DNA of 64,000 nt from the NCBI GenBank assembly GCA_022701275.1, contig CP031740.1, positions 3,297,001-3,361,000 of the forward strand, in the 5' to 3' direction. Position numbers and translations under genes: made by a program. This DNA comes from Microcoleus vaginatus PCC 9802 (lineage in GTDB: Bacteria; Cyanobacteriota; Cyanobacteriia; Cyanobacteriales; Microcoleaceae). Shown here one piece after another: positions 35,028-44,329 of the stretch (positions are counted from its first letter, which is position 1; every line of letters begins with the position of its first letter). The notes beneath the pieces are model-generated. The model did not search any database and was not told the origin of the DNA. It was given only the letters and a program-made list of their open reading frames with translations.

Positions 35028-35933
35028 ATGAGTATTGACCAGTTAAACACAGACTACGGCATTGCCGGGAACCTCACCTTCGCCACGGGAAACGGTGGTT
35101 TCCCGATGATTCACATCGACAACGGTCAAGCCAAAGCCTTAATTTCTGTGTATTCCGGTCAAGTGCTCTCCTTTCAACCAGCCACCGAAACCACAGACTT
35201 GATGTTCGTCAGCGAAAAAGCTTACTACGCCGAAGGGAAAGCCATCAAAGGCGGTATACCCATCTGTTGGCCCTGGTTTGGCCCCGATCCCGAAGCCTTG
35301 GGGCGTCCGAGTCATGGGTTTGTGCGGAATCGCCTCTGGAATGTGCTAGAAACCGCCACAACCCCAGATGGCGCAACCCAAGTCACTCTAGGACTCAAGG
35401 ATACCGATGAAACTAGAGCAATTTGGCCCCAAGCCTTTGAACTGGCGATCATGATTACGATCGGCACCAGCCTCACTGTAGAATTAATCACCCGCAATCT
35501 AGGCGACAAAGCATTTCCCCTCACCCAAGCTTTCCACACCTATTTCCAAGTCGGCGATATCAACCGCGTGCAGGTTTTAGGTTTAGAAAATAGCCAGTAT
35601 CTTGATAAAGCGGATGGTGGTGTCGAAAAAACTCAAGTGGGTGCAGTGGTAGTAACAGGTGAAGTCGATCGCATTTATCTCGATGTCACCAATGAATTAG
35701 TCATTGACGATAGCGCCCTCAATCGTCGGATTCGCATTAAATCATCGGGTAGTAAATCCGTCGTAGTGTGGAATCCGTGGGTGACAATTTCTGCAAATAT
35801 GGCCGACCTTGATGATGCAGATTATCAGCGTTTACTCTGCGTAGAAACGACCAATGCAGCTACAGATATTGTGGAAGTTCCCGCTCATGGTGAGTTCCGC
35901 TTGCAGGCAATTTACAGCGTTGAACGCGACTAA
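35028..35933 (+). CDS. D-hexose-6-phosphate mutarotase
   Basis: 301 residues, galactose-mutarotase-like beta sandwich that interconverts anomers of glucose-6-phosphate. Motifs: GGIPICWPWFGPDP (binding loop), SHGFVRNRLWNV with conserved His and Arg, QAFHTYFQVGD with the catalytic His, and VVWNPWV. ATG 35028 fits the family start; an in-frame extension to 34893 reads the pseudogene border. It lies next to a phosphohexomutase, so both may serve hexose-phosphate interconversion for glycan or glycogen metabolism. Confidence 0.9.
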   Translation: MSIDQLNTDYGIAGNLTFATGNGGFPMIHIDNGQAKALISVYSGQVLSFQPATETTDLMFVSEKAYYAEGKAIKGGIPICWPWFGPDPEALGRPSHGFVRNRLWNVLETATTPDGATQVTLGLKDTDETRAIWPQAFELAIMITIGTSLTVELITRNLGDKAFPLTQAFHTYFQVGDINRVQVLGLENSQYLDKADGGVEKTQVGAVVVTGEVDRIYLDVTNELVIDDSALNRRIRIKSSGSKSVVVWNPWVTISANMADLDDADYQRLLCVETTNAATDIVEVPAHGEFRLQAIYSVERD

Positions 35934-36265
35934 GTAATTAGAACTTAATCTTAGCGGTGATGGGGTCAAAATTCCCAGTAAGCGGTTCAACATTTCGATT
36001 GGATATTTTGGGCGTTGCTGAAATCCCACGCACAAGACTGGGATTGTTTCTTTAAATACAACTTAAATGCCGATTAGCTGATTGAATTGAAAAACTCTGT
36101 CACCCTAATGACTAATAATACCAAAACTAAAATTTCTCCCCTGTTTATTTCTTAGTCCGCGCAGGAAGTTCGGCTAATCTGACTCGAACCGTCTAGCCAT
36201 AGAACAAACTTTGTACGCTCGGTTTCAACCGCCGACTCCGATCTTTTTACTTACCATCAATTATT
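35934..36265. other. Gap between mutarotase and phosphohexomutase genes
   Basis: 332 bp. AATCCCA/TGGGATT forms a small hairpin around 36023-36046. The text GGGCGTTGCTGAAATCC near 36009 resembles the ends of some IS elements of cyanobacteria, but no transposase or matching end is seen. No gene. Confidence 0.4.
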
Positions 36266-37792
36266 ATGCAAATCTTCAACTGGACAAAACTTCAAAATGG
36301 ATCAGACATTCGCGGTATCGCCCTCGAAGGCGTTCCCAATGAAAAAGTCAACCTAACGCCCGAAATTGCGACAATCTTAGGTAAATCCTTTGTCAGTTGG
36401 CTGGTGCAAAAAGTCAATAAACCAGCGGCCGAATTAACGATCGCGATCGGGCGTGACAGTCGCCTATCAGGGCCAACCTTAATGCAAGCAGTCATGGAGG
36501 GAATCGCCTCAGTTGGTGCAACCGTGTACGACTTTGAAATGGCCTCAACCCCCGCCATGTTTATGAGTACCATTACCCCTGGTTTTGATTGCGACGGCGC
36601 GATTATGCTCACTGCTAGCCATTTGCCATTTAATCGAAATGGCTTAAAGTTTTTCACTGCCAAAGGTGGGTTACAAAAGCAGGATATTACAGATATCTTA
36701 ACACTAGCCCAAAGCAATTACTTTCAGCCAGCCTCATCGCCCGGTAAGATTACAAAGCATGATTTTATCTCAGTTTATGCTAACCAATTTGTCAAAAAAA
36801 TTAGGGAATCAGTCAATCATCCCGATAATTTTGATGAACCACTAACAGGACTAAAAATTGTTGTAGATGCAGGAAATGGTGCTGGCGGCTTTTATGTTGA
36901 TAAAGTCTTAAAACCTTTAGGTGCAGACACTACGGGCAGTCAGTTTTTAGAACCCGATGGTACTTTCCCCAATCATGTGCCAAATCCTGAAGATAAACAG
37001 GCAATGCAGTCAGTTTGTCAAGCGGTAATTGAACATCAAGCTGATTTTGGGATTATTTTTGATACCGATGTCGATCGCAGTGCGGCCGTCGATCAAGTTG
37101 GCAAGGAACTCAATCGCAATCGCTTAATTGCCTTGATTTCTGCGATCGTATTAAAAGAACACCCAGGCTCTACCATTGTTACCGATTCTATCACCTCCGA
37201 TGGCTTAACGCAATTCATCGAACAAGATTTAAAAGGGATTCACCATCGCTTTAAACGCGGCTACAAAAATGTGATTGACGAGTCGATTCGCCTCACTGAA
37301 GCCGGACACGAATCATGGCTGGCGATTGAAACATCGGGACATGGAGCTTTGAAAGAAAATTACTTTCTGGATGATGGCGCTTATTTGGTCAGCAAATTAT
37401 TGATTGAATTGGCTAAATCCAAGTTAGCAAATCAATCTTTGCCCGATTTAATTGCCAATTTAAAAGAGCCAGAAGAAAGTGCAGAATTTCGGATTAAACT
37501 TGGTGTGGATGATTTCAAGGCTCAGGGCGATCGCGTTATTGAGCAACTGCAAGAATTTGTCTCAACGCAAGCAGACTGGAAAATAGTTCCCAATAACTAC
37601 GAAGGTTTGCGAATTTCCTGCACGTCAGCTAGCGAATCCGGCTGGTTTCTGTTACGATTATCACTCCACGATCCGGTGATGCCTTTGAATGTTGAGTCTA
37701 ATGTTAAGGGTGGTGTCGCTCACATAGTAGCTCGGCTTTTAACTTTTTTCCAAACAACAGAATCCCTTGATTTGTCGGCACTATTGAGCTAA
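36266..37792 (+). CDS. Phosphomannomutase/phosphoglucomutase
   Basis: 508 residues, alpha-D-phosphohexomutase superfamily. It carries the four domain markers: active-site serine loop LTASHLPFNRNGLK (Ser phosphorylated in the cycle), metal loop DTDVDRSAA, sugar loop ETSGHGALKENY, and phosphate loop region EGLRISC near the C-terminus. It interconverts hexose 1- and 6-phosphates for nucleotide-sugar or glycogen metabolism. Sugar specificity cannot be read with certainty. The mutarotase gene lies on the same strand 330 bp upstream and a small gene 52 bp downstream. Confidence 0.9.
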   Translation: MQIFNWTKLQNGSDIRGIALEGVPNEKVNLTPEIATILGKSFVSWLVQKVNKPAAELTIAIGRDSRLSGPTLMQAVMEGIASVGATVYDFEMASTPAMFMSTITPGFDCDGAIMLTASHLPFNRNGLKFFTAKGGLQKQDITDILTLAQSNYFQPASSPGKITKHDFISVYANQFVKKIRESVNHPDNFDEPLTGLKIVVDAGNGAGGFYVDKVLKPLGADTTGSQFLEPDGTFPNHVPNPEDKQAMQSVCQAVIEHQADFGIIFDTDVDRSAAVDQVGKELNRNRLIALISAIVLKEHPGSTIVTDSITSDGLTQFIEQDLKGIHHRFKRGYKNVIDESIRLTEAGHESWLAIETSGHGALKENYFLDDGAYLVSKLLIELAKSKLANQSLPDLIANLKEPEESAEFRIKLGVDDFKAQGDRVIEQLQEFVSTQADWKIVPNNYEGLRISCTSASESGWFLLRLSLHDPVMPLNVESNVKGGVAHIVARLLTFFQTTESLDLSALLS

Positions 37793-37844
37793 GTTTCACG
37801 GTCGTCAGACTATTAGTAAACCAAACCCAAGGAGTAATTTAATT

Positions 37845-38072
37845 ATGTGGCGTTTAATCATAAAATGTTCTGCTGAAAGCTGGGAGATCCATTCCAAAAC
37901 TTTCAAAGCGATTGCTGCCAAATATCCTGCCACGATTCTTTCTTCCAAAAAGATGAAAGGCGATGCTCAACGCATCATGGAATATCAGCTTGAGGATGTG
38001 AATGAGGTAGAGGAATTTATGGAAGAATGCTTGACATTAGAGGGTTTCACCGCTGCCTTTGAATCCCTATAA
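37845..38072 (+). CDS. Small acidic protein, function unknown
   Basis: 75 residues (MWRLIIKCSAESWEIHSKTF to TAAFESL). Predicted alpha-beta alternation like a small ferredoxin-fold or ACT-like domain: beta strand MWRLIIKCS, helix SKTFKAIAAKY, strand TILSSKK, strand RIMEYQLED, helix VEEFMEECLTLEGF. No metal ligands or signal. It follows the phosphohexomutase by 52 bp with a good GGAG ribosome site at 37830-37833, so likely cotranscribed. Not recognised. Confidence 0.6.
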   Translation: MWRLIIKCSAESWEIHSKTFKAIAAKYPATILSSKKMKGDAQRIMEYQLEDVNEVEEFMEECLTLEGFTAAFESL

Positions 38073-38780
38073 ATCTACGTGATAAGACTATAGCACTTCT
38101 CAATTTTTATCTCATACCATCCATTTTAGATTGGAGGCGTAAACATTGGGAATTAATACTAATTAATCAAAAATAGGCTACTTTAACTAGAGAGTTTTAG
38201 GAATGTTATAGGAAAGTAAACGGTCAAGAAAGAATTGATTTAACAGCAGCAACACTTCGGAGAATTTTTGATTTTCTACCTGAAAATAAGGGTTTGTGGG
38301 CGCTCCAATAGCTGCAAGCAACGCTTACGTAGCACGCTAATAGCAAAAGTGAAAATCAAGGGTTTGATGCTACGACATAAAAACGCAAGCGGGGGCTGAG
38401 GCACGCTATTAGCAAAAGTGAAAATCAAGGGTTTGATGCTACGACATAAAAATGCAAGCGGGGGCTGAGGCACACAGACTTCAGAGACCGGGTTTCTTCG
38501 TAAATTTTTCCGGACTCGTCGCAAAATTCGTAGAAACCGGGTTTATAGCTACCTATGCGTGGGCAATGAAACTGTACGAAGTATTGTAAATCTTGGACTT
38601 GATGAATGCAACGGGATTTGTGCGAGAGTATGATCACCTGGTCAAGTTTTTGAGTGTTGTTAAGTATTTATTTAAGTTAGTCTCTCATCTCCAAATCTTT
38701 GAGTTTCCCAAGCTTTTTACCTACGGCTGTTTCTCTCGGCTCATTGAGGGTTGCTATAGTTACTCTAGATAGTGGAAAAA
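38073..38780. other. 700-bp region of repeats upstream of M23 peptidase
   Basis: Contains the 69-bp tandem pair (38333-38470), two AAACCSGGTTT motifs (near 38489 and 38533) of the type also found at 12.74-12.80 kb, and the peptidase promoter. An open frame on the minus strand across the tandem pair (38276-38524) repeats a 23-residue peptide and is a consequence of the repeat length being divisible by three. Confidence 0.6.
38333..38470. repeat. Two tandem copies of a 69-bp unit
   Basis: Copies 38333-38401 and 38402-38470 differ at only two or three bases (for example CTAATAGC versus CTATTAGC, AAAACGC versus AAAATGC). The near identity points to a recent duplication. No spacer variation, so not a CRISPR array. 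Confidence 0.9.
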
Positions 38781-39755
38781 ATGTCAGCGAGAGAAAGGTT
38801 AAGGACGGCTGTGATGATAATGACTGTGAATCGAGGCAACTGCGGGCTAAGTACGGAAATAATTACAGGTCTGATTTGGCAGTGGGGGCAGTTGAAAGCG
38901 AACAAGCTAACCGCCAGTTCGATCGGGGGAATTGTTGCTGGCTTTCTAAGTTTTGCCCTGCCAGTGCAAGCTTTGCAGGTAGTTGTAACGCCGGCTAATC
39001 CCGAACTGGGAGATACGCTGTCAGTAATGATTCAGGTAGACGGTAACGGCGGGGAAACTCCCAAAGTTTCTCTACAGCAAAAAAACTACCCCGCGTTTCC
39101 GATCGGCAACGGCCGCTTTCGGGCCCTGCTGCCGACGACTCCGCTAGAGAAACCCGGTGCTCGCCAAATCCAAATCACAGGTGATGGACAAGTGCAGAAG
39201 TTGAACGTACAAGTTCGATCGCGAGATTTTCCCACTCAATCCATCTGGCTACCTCCCGGGAAAGACGAGGAAGGTACAGATGCTGAATTCGATCGCGTAG
39301 ACGCATTTAAAGCACTGGTGACACCCGAAAAATTTTGGGACGGCAAATTGTTGCGCCCCAACTCCGGCGAAATTACTACTATTTACGGGGTGCGGCGTTA
39401 TTATAATGGGGTATTTGCTCAAGACTACTACCACCGCGGCGTTGATTACGCGGGTGCTTACGGTTCCCCTGTAGTCGCACCAGCAGCAGGTCGGGTGTCT
39501 CTAGTGGGACGCGAATCTCAAGGCTTCAAAATCCACGGGAACGTGGTTGGTATCGACCACGGTCAGGGAGTAGCAAGTATTTTGATGCACCTCAGCCGGA
39601 TTGATGTCAAGGAAGGCGATGTCGTGAAAGCTGGTCAAGTAATCGGTGCTCTGGGGTCAACGGGGGCTTCCACAGGCCCTCACCTGCATTGGGGACTTTA
39701 CGTGCATGGGCAGTCCGTCGATCCTGTACCTTGGCGGCTTCAGGGAGTTGAGTAG
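38781..39755 (+). CDS. M23-family (LytM) metallopeptidase
   Basis: 324 residues from ATG 38781; GTG 38772 or ATG 38814/38820 are possible. Residues about 45-62 (GGIVAGFLSFALPVQA) form a signal or anchor helix, followed by an Ig-like region shared with the truncated paralogue at 34.4 kb. The peptidase domain has His218 and Asp222 in HRGVD and His303 in HLHWG, the zinc ligands and the catalytic His301. It would cut glycyl or cross-link bonds in peptidoglycan or act as a cell-wall hydrolase at division or separation, outside the cytoplasmic membrane. Confidence 0.9.
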   Translation: MSARERLRTAVMIMTVNRGNCGLSTEIITGLIWQWGQLKANKLTASSIGGIVAGFLSFALPVQALQVVVTPANPELGDTLSVMIQVDGNGGETPKVSLQQKNYPAFPIGNGRFRALLPTTPLEKPGARQIQITGDGQVQKLNVQVRSRDFPTQSIWLPPGKDEEGTDAEFDRVDAFKALVTPEKFWDGKLLRPNSGEITTIYGVRRYYNGVFAQDYYHRGVDYAGAYGSPVVAPAAGRVSLVGRESQGFKIHGNVVGIDHGQGVASILMHLSRIDVKEGDVVKAGQVIGALGSTGASTGPHLHWGLYVHGQSVDPVPWRLQGVE

Positions 39756-39963
39756 GAGTTTTTACAGGTTTTGACGGATTTATCAGTCAATTATGGGGTA
39801 AGTTTGTGGCTAGGGTGTGCAGATAACTGTGATTGGTTATCAGTATTGAGTTAGGATTTGTAGAAAATTTCTCAACTCAACTCTCAAAACTCGACTCTCA
39901 AGACGCTAACAATCGCGTCTTCACAAAACTTTATTGATGATGCCGTTGAGCGGGGACGCATAT

Positions 39964-40500
39964 ATGAGTATTGAAAAAATTGTTGAACAGGCTTTGCAGG
40001 ATGGTTATTTAACGCCGTCTATGGAAGCTGAGGTGGGACGGATCTGCAATACGGCTTCGGAATTGTCCATCGAAGAGTACATGGCTCTCGATCGTCTGAT
40101 GGGATCTTTGTTGACTGGCGAAGTGGTGGTACTGCCACGCAAACAGTTTATCAACGTGATGGAAGAGTTGGTACTCAGCGATGCGATCGCTAGGGTGGCC
40201 GAAATTGAAGCAACGAGCGACCTGAGTCTGGATGTGGGAGATATTGCAGCTTATGCCTTAAATAGGCTGCCACCTCTGTACGCTACGACGGAAGAGGGAG
40301 CTCACTTTCAAAGGGCTAGGGCTAAAGAGCAACTTCACGATTTGATTTCCAAAGAAGTCAACGCAGCCATCGCCCGCAACTTGGACAGGCCCGACACCCC
40401 AAACCCGACAGCTTTGGGCAAGTCTTCTGGAAACGAGGTTCTTTCACAGCTAAGCACTTGGCTGCAAGCTAACGCCACTAATTTTGAGCCGCAGCCTTAG
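39964..40500 (+). CDS. comFB: ComFB-domain protein
   Basis: 178 residues. The late-competence ComFB domain is at about 75-140: INVMEELVLSDAIARVAEIE and AAYALNRLPPLYATTEEGAH. ComFB-domain proteins have been reported as cyclic-dinucleotide receptors in cyanobacteria, affecting competence, motility or cell size. A conserved N-terminal cap (IVEQALQDGYLTPSMEAEVG) precedes it. ATG 39964 is chosen for the conserved start MSIEKIVEQAL; ATG 39934 or 39937 would add ten residues. A terminator follows. Confidence 0.9.
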   Translation: MSIEKIVEQALQDGYLTPSMEAEVGRICNTASELSIEEYMALDRLMGSLLTGEVVVLPRKQFINVMEELVLSDAIARVAEIEATSDLSLDVGDIAAYALNRLPPLYATTEEGAHFQRARAKEQLHDLISKEVNAAIARNLDRPDTPNPTALGKSSGNEVLSQLSTWLQANATNFEPQP

Positions 40501-40536
40501 CACCACCCCAACAGCTCTATTTTATTAGTTAAGTAG

Positions 40537-40566
40537 ATCCCGCTCAATTCAGAAAGCGGGATTTTT
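40537..40566 (+). terminator. Rho-independent terminator of comFB
   Basis: ATCCCGCT (40537-40544) pairs with AGCGGGAT (40555-40562), then TTTT. 36 bp past the comFB stop. Confidence 0.85.
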
Positions 40567-40752
40567 AGTTTCTGAGCAACCAACATCTGAAGGCACAAGA
40601 AAGCCAGAATTCAAGAAGAAAAATTAAAATTTAAGATTTTTTTATTTTTTACATACCATAAAAAAATCCCTCTTCCTTATTCCTTGTTCCTGAGATCCGT
40701 TACATCCGAAGAAAGCGAATCCGTTGCCAAATTTCCTGCTTCCTTCAAACGA

Positions 40753-41466
40753 TTAATTGTTGCTGTCAGAAGAGTCTGCTGAGGGACCAGCGGTAACTTT
40801 TGTTTCTCGCTTTTCGCGTTTTTTCCGTTCCGCTTGGATGACATCTTGAAGCACTATTCGCGCTTGAGCCATTTTTTCCAAATTGCTGCGGTACAAATCT
40901 AAATCTTTGCTAACTTTGTCTTCTGGCAGGTGCAAGGCCGCACTGACTTTAGCGATCGCGTCGTTTCGCGTTTCTTGGTCTTTTACTAAGTTAGGGTCAG
41001 CTTTTTCTAACAGCGAGAACAAACCGATCGCGAACAAGCGGCTGTACTTAAATTGAGGGTTGCTGGCGATCGCCCCTAGAGACGCTTGCAAATCCGCTGT
41101 ATCTTCAAAGCTGGTCGAACGATCGAGCCACGAGAGCAACTCTTGCCCGGAAAGTCTATCTGCCAAGCTTTCCAATCGCTGAGCGTCTTGCTTGTAGCGA
41201 TCTGGATCGTCTTCTAGGGACTTGCACAAAGCGTTAAAAATCGAAACTCTGTCTGCTTCTGGAGCGTACCCAAGCATGAATCGATCAAAAGCTGTCACTA
41301 CACCCAAAGCATAAATCGGGTCGTATTGAAAATCGGCATTCGCCGAAAGCAAGTGCATTTCTACCATCAACTCTTCCACCACTCGACGGTAAATTGAGTT
41401 GATCGGTCGAGTGTGAATCGTATAGAAACTTCGCTTAGTATCTGAAACAGTACGGTTATTGTTCAC
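40753..41466 (-). CDS. thf1: Photosystem II biogenesis protein Psb29/Thf1
   Basis: 237 residues. THF1 family features: TRPINSIYRRVVEELMVEMH near the N-terminus, FQYDPIYALGVVTAFDRFM and the long C-terminal charged tail (ERKKREKRETK). It is a stromal-side factor that interacts with FtsH and is needed for photosystem II assembly and repair. Length is as expected. Its gene faces the CpcT/CpeT gene divergently. Start ATG 41466 matches the family start. Confidence 0.95.
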   Translation of the reverse strand: MNNNRTVSDTKRSFYTIHTRPINSIYRRVVEELMVEMHLLSANADFQYDPIYALGVVTAFDRFMLGYAPEADRVSIFNALCKSLEDDPDRYKQDAQRLESLADRLSGQELLSWLDRSTSFEDTADLQASLGAIASNPQFKYSRLFAIGLFSLLEKADPNLVKDQETRNDAIAKVSAALHLPEDKVSKDLDLYRSNLEKMAQARIVLQDVIQAERKKREKRETKVTAGPSADSSDSNN

Positions 41467-41807
41467 CTGAGTCTTATAGATAAATAATTTTGCCGTAGCG
41501 GGCGTGCCAGCGCGGCGTGAGTAAAGTCGGGGGAGTCAATTCTGCGATCGGTCTGACAAAAAGTGCCAGTTTTTTAAGCGTTGCCGCCTCCTTGCGAGAC
41601 AAAATTTTATCAAAAAGATTTTACGCGCGATCGGCAGCAACAATTAATATGTCGCAATAGGAGGGAAAAACCCCAGTATCTTTACAATCATAGCTTAGCT
41701 GGGATCGCTCATAAATCTAATCTTCTGACTTGCCCAGCTCAGCTATCGCCTCTCTTATCACAATAAGCCTTTTTTGTCAAGCCCTTATCCTAAAAAATCC
41801 AACAAAC
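41467..41807. other. Divergent promoter region, thf1 and CpcT/CpeT gene
   Basis: 341 bp. CCCAG/CTGGG complement around 41672-41702 could form a loose hairpin. No gene. A small frame that starts at 41730 in phase with the lyase gene gives a non-conserved leader and was not used. Confidence 0.5.
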
Positions 41808-42428
41808 ATGACAATTTCTCCTGAATTAATAGCTTTAGCCCAGTACATGGCGGGCGAATTTGACAACCGGGAACAAGCGCTAGCAGAGCCGGCTTGGTAC
41901 GTCCACCTTCGTTTGTGGCAAAGACCCCTGCCGGTTCCATTATTTTCCGAACCCAGCATTGCCCTGTTTGCCGAACAAGCCAACATTCTGGAATTAGACA
42001 AGCCCTACCGCCCCCGAATCCTGCAACTGAGGCACTCACAGATAGCGCCGGGACTGATTGAAGCTCAGTATTATATGTTTAAGGATATCGCAGCCGTCAA
42101 AGGAGCCGGGTGCAACCCCGACTTGCTTGGAAAGCTAACCAACGAGCAAATCCAACTCCTTCCCGGCTGCACCCTATCGGTTGTGGTGCAAAATTTAGCC
42201 TCAAACGGCTATCGCTTTCGCGCATCTTTGCCGGAGGGCACTCGCTGCGGCTTTGCCTACGGGGGGCAAAATTACCAAGTAGACTTGGGATTTGAAGCCG
42301 CAGGCGAGGAATTTCTCAGCTACGACAAAGGAATAAGCCCCACGACAGGCAAGGCTATCTGGGGAGCTTTAATGGGCCCTTTTAGATTTGTCAAGCGTCA
42401 GGATTTTGCTGCTGAGATATTGGTTTGA
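41808..42428 (+). CDS. CpcT/CpeT-family phycobilin chromophore lyase
   Basis: 206 residues, family length about 200. Lyases of this type attach phycocyanobilin or phycoerythrobilin to a Cys of the beta subunit of phycocyanin or phycoerythrin (CpcT attaches to Cys-153). Visible: QYMAGEFDNREQA at the N-terminus, LFAEQANILELDKPYRPRIL, EAQYYMFKD and the GCTLSVVVQNLASNGYRFRA strand, all of the calycin-like fold. ATG 41808 gives the conserved start MTISPELIALAQY. Phycobilisome pigment supply would be coordinated with the hemF gene nearby. Confidence 0.9.
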   Translation: MTISPELIALAQYMAGEFDNREQALAEPAWYVHLRLWQRPLPVPLFSEPSIALFAEQANILELDKPYRPRILQLRHSQIAPGLIEAQYYMFKDIAAVKGAGCNPDLLGKLTNEQIQLLPGCTLSVVVQNLASNGYRFRASLPEGTRCGFAYGGQNYQVDLGFEAAGEEFLSYDKGISPTTGKAIWGALMGPFRFVKRQDFAAEILV

Positions 42429-42675
42429 AGCAAGAAGCAACAAGAAACAAGGAAGAAAGATTTAGCTATCTAGGATAGAAGGCAAGACTTTACCTTGACC
42501 TATTCTTCTACTTTAGTGTTTTGGTGAACCTCTCAACCTCTCAAGAAAGGAAGAAAGCATAAGGAAGCTGGCAATAATTTACCTGCTTCCTGTTCTTGTG
42601 CAGGGTTCCGGCGCATTTTGTGAGCCTCAAGCTTAAATTAACCCGCGACACTGCAATCGATGCCAGCAGGAGTGC

Positions 42676-43038
42676 TCAACTTGCGCGTGGCACCCCCTCT
42701 AGAGCTTCTTCTTCCGTTTCAAAGATTTCAAACACAGAATCCATCATGGTGACTTCAAACACCAGTTTGGCTTCGGGATGAACATTGCAAATGCGGAAAC
42801 TTCCCTTAACTTTATCCGCATCCCGCATACCTGCTACAAGTGAGGTCAGGCCAGAACTATCGATAAAGTTAACCTGACCAAGATTCACTACGACATGGCG
42901 GCTGAGTTTGGAAATACACTCTTGCAACTTGAGGCGGAATTGCCAAGCTGTAGTGATGTCCAACCGTCCTGTCGGTGCTAAGACGATAACTGTTGTACCG
43001 TCTTGAAGCGTGTGGGTTTTTTGATCAATATGAATCAC
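42676..43038 (-). CDS. STAS-domain anti-sigma factor antagonist
   Basis: 120 residues with the STAS fold: GTTVIVLAPTGRLDITTAW, VNLGQVNFIDSSGLTSLV (the Ser phosphorylated by partner kinases in SpoIIAA-type proteins is in DSSG), RICNVHPEAKLVFEVT. It would bind an anti-sigma factor or a serine kinase to adjust transcription or a stress response. GTG 43038 is preferred because GAGGGAAGGG lies just before it; an in-frame TTG 43053 is the alternative. Monocistronic, 57 bp from hemF. Confidence 0.85.
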   Translation of the reverse strand: MIHIDQKTHTLQDGTTVIVLAPTGRLDITTAWQFRLKLQECISKLSRHVVVNLGQVNFIDSSGLTSLVAGMRDADKVKGSFRICNVHPEAKLVFEVTMMDSVFEIFETEEEALEGVPRAS

Positions 43039-43095
43039 TGACCCTTCCCTCAAATTTATTATCTATCGCGGTGGTTACTGTCCCAGTAGTTTAAC

Positions 43096-44139
43096 TCAGG
43101 TCGGTGACTGCTGAGGCATCCAATTCGCCCAATCTTGCGGTTTTAAGAACTTCGAGTAGAGTTCGGCTTCGGGAGAGTTGGGTTCTGGCTCGTAACAGTA
43201 TTCCCAGCGTACCAAAGGTGGCAGGGACATTAGAATCGATTCGGTGCGTCCGTTGGTCTGCAAGCCAAAGGTCGTGCCTCGATCGTACACCAAGTTAAAT
43301 TCAACGTAACGGCCGCGGCGGTAAAGTTGGAAATTACGCTCGCGCTCGCCGTATTCTTTCGATCGGTGCTTTTCAATAATAGGGGTGTAAGCCGGCAAAA
43401 ATGCCCGACCGCAATCCTGTACGAAGGCGAACAGCGACTCCCAAGTTCTAGGTTCCGGCACGCCGATGTTGTGGCTGCACTCAGCGGCTTTACCTTTGAC
43501 ATGATGGTCGCGGTAAAGCGCGCCTTGAGCGCTTTGGTAGTCAAAAAACAGGCCGCCCACGCCCCGGGTTTCTTGGCGGTGGGGGAGGTAGAAATATTCG
43601 TCGCACCAGAGTTTAAAGGTCGGATAATATCCGGGATGGTGGCGATCGCAAACTGCTTTCAGAGTTTTGTGAAAATGAGCTGCATCCTCAGCCAACGGGT
43701 AATAAGGAGTCAAATCTACACCGCCGCCAAACCACCAAATCGGGCCGGCCTCAAAATAGCGGTAATTCAGGTGAACCGTAGGCAAGTATGGATTGCGGGG
43801 GTGCAGCACCATCGAAGTGCCTGTTGCATAGAAATCGTGCCCAGCAGCTTCAGGGTGCTTTGCCAGAATCAAAGCCGGCAAACTTTCGCCCCACACTTGG
43901 GAAAAATTGACTCCGCCTTGTTCAAAAACATCGCCTTCGCGTATGACGCGAGAACGTCCGCCGCCGCCTTCGGAGCGTTCCCAAGAGTCCTCCTTAAATT
44001 TGCCAACGCCATCGAGCTGTTCGAGGGATTGACAAATTTCGTCTTGTAGGCTTTTCATAAATTGGCTGACTCTAGCTCTAGAGTCAGCGGGTGGCAAAAA
44101 CGGGGAAGTGGCGGTTTTAAGTGTTGTAGAAACTGTCAT
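43096..44139 (-). CDS. hemF: Oxygen-dependent coproporphyrinogen III oxidase
   Basis: 347 residues. Oxidative decarboxylation of coproporphyrinogen III to protoporphyrinogen IX for heme, chlorophyll and bilins. Family motifs in order: [73 protein letters not shown], and [16 protein letters not shown], with the conserved Arg and His residues. Soluble dimer. A long antisense frame (240 residues, 43327-44049) is a shadow. Confidence 0.96.
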   Translation of the reverse strand: MTVSTTLKTATSPFLPPADSRARVSQFMKSLQDEICQSLEQLDGVGKFKEDSWERSEGGGGRSRVIREGDVFEQGGVNFSQVWGESLPALILAKHPEAAGHDFYATGTSMVLHPRNPYLPTVHLNYRYFEAGPIWWFGGGVDLTPYYPLAEDAAHFHKTLKAVCDRHHPGYYPTFKLWCDEYFYLPHRQETRGVGGLFFDYQSAQGALYRDHHVKGKAAECSHNIGVPEPRTWESLFAFVQDCGRAFLPAYTPIIEKHRSKEYGERERNFQLYRRGRYVEFNLVYDRGTTFGLQTNGRTESILMSLPPLVRWEYCYEPEPNSPEAELYSKFLKPQDWANWMPQQSPT

Positions 44140-44329
44140 AAAATTTTCTGTTGTCAGATTTGAGTCTTAGATGGGCGATGAATCCCAAATCCAGTCGTCA
44201 TGTAATTATGCCACCGTAGGTCTGCAAATGATCGCTATGAAGTTACATTAAAAAATAGCAATAAAAATATACTTAAACCTGCGATCGAAAATTCGCTAAC
44301 CCAATTGCAGAGCTATGGTGGAGAACACA

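Noticed and set aside
38333-38470. CRISPR-like array
   Set aside because: Only two long tandem copies without spacers; same applies to the 162-bp pair at 52.55 kb.
43327-44049. 240-codon open frame on the plus strand opposite hemF
   Set aside because: Lies wholly inside hemF, has no recognisable domain and reflects the codon bias of the real gene.
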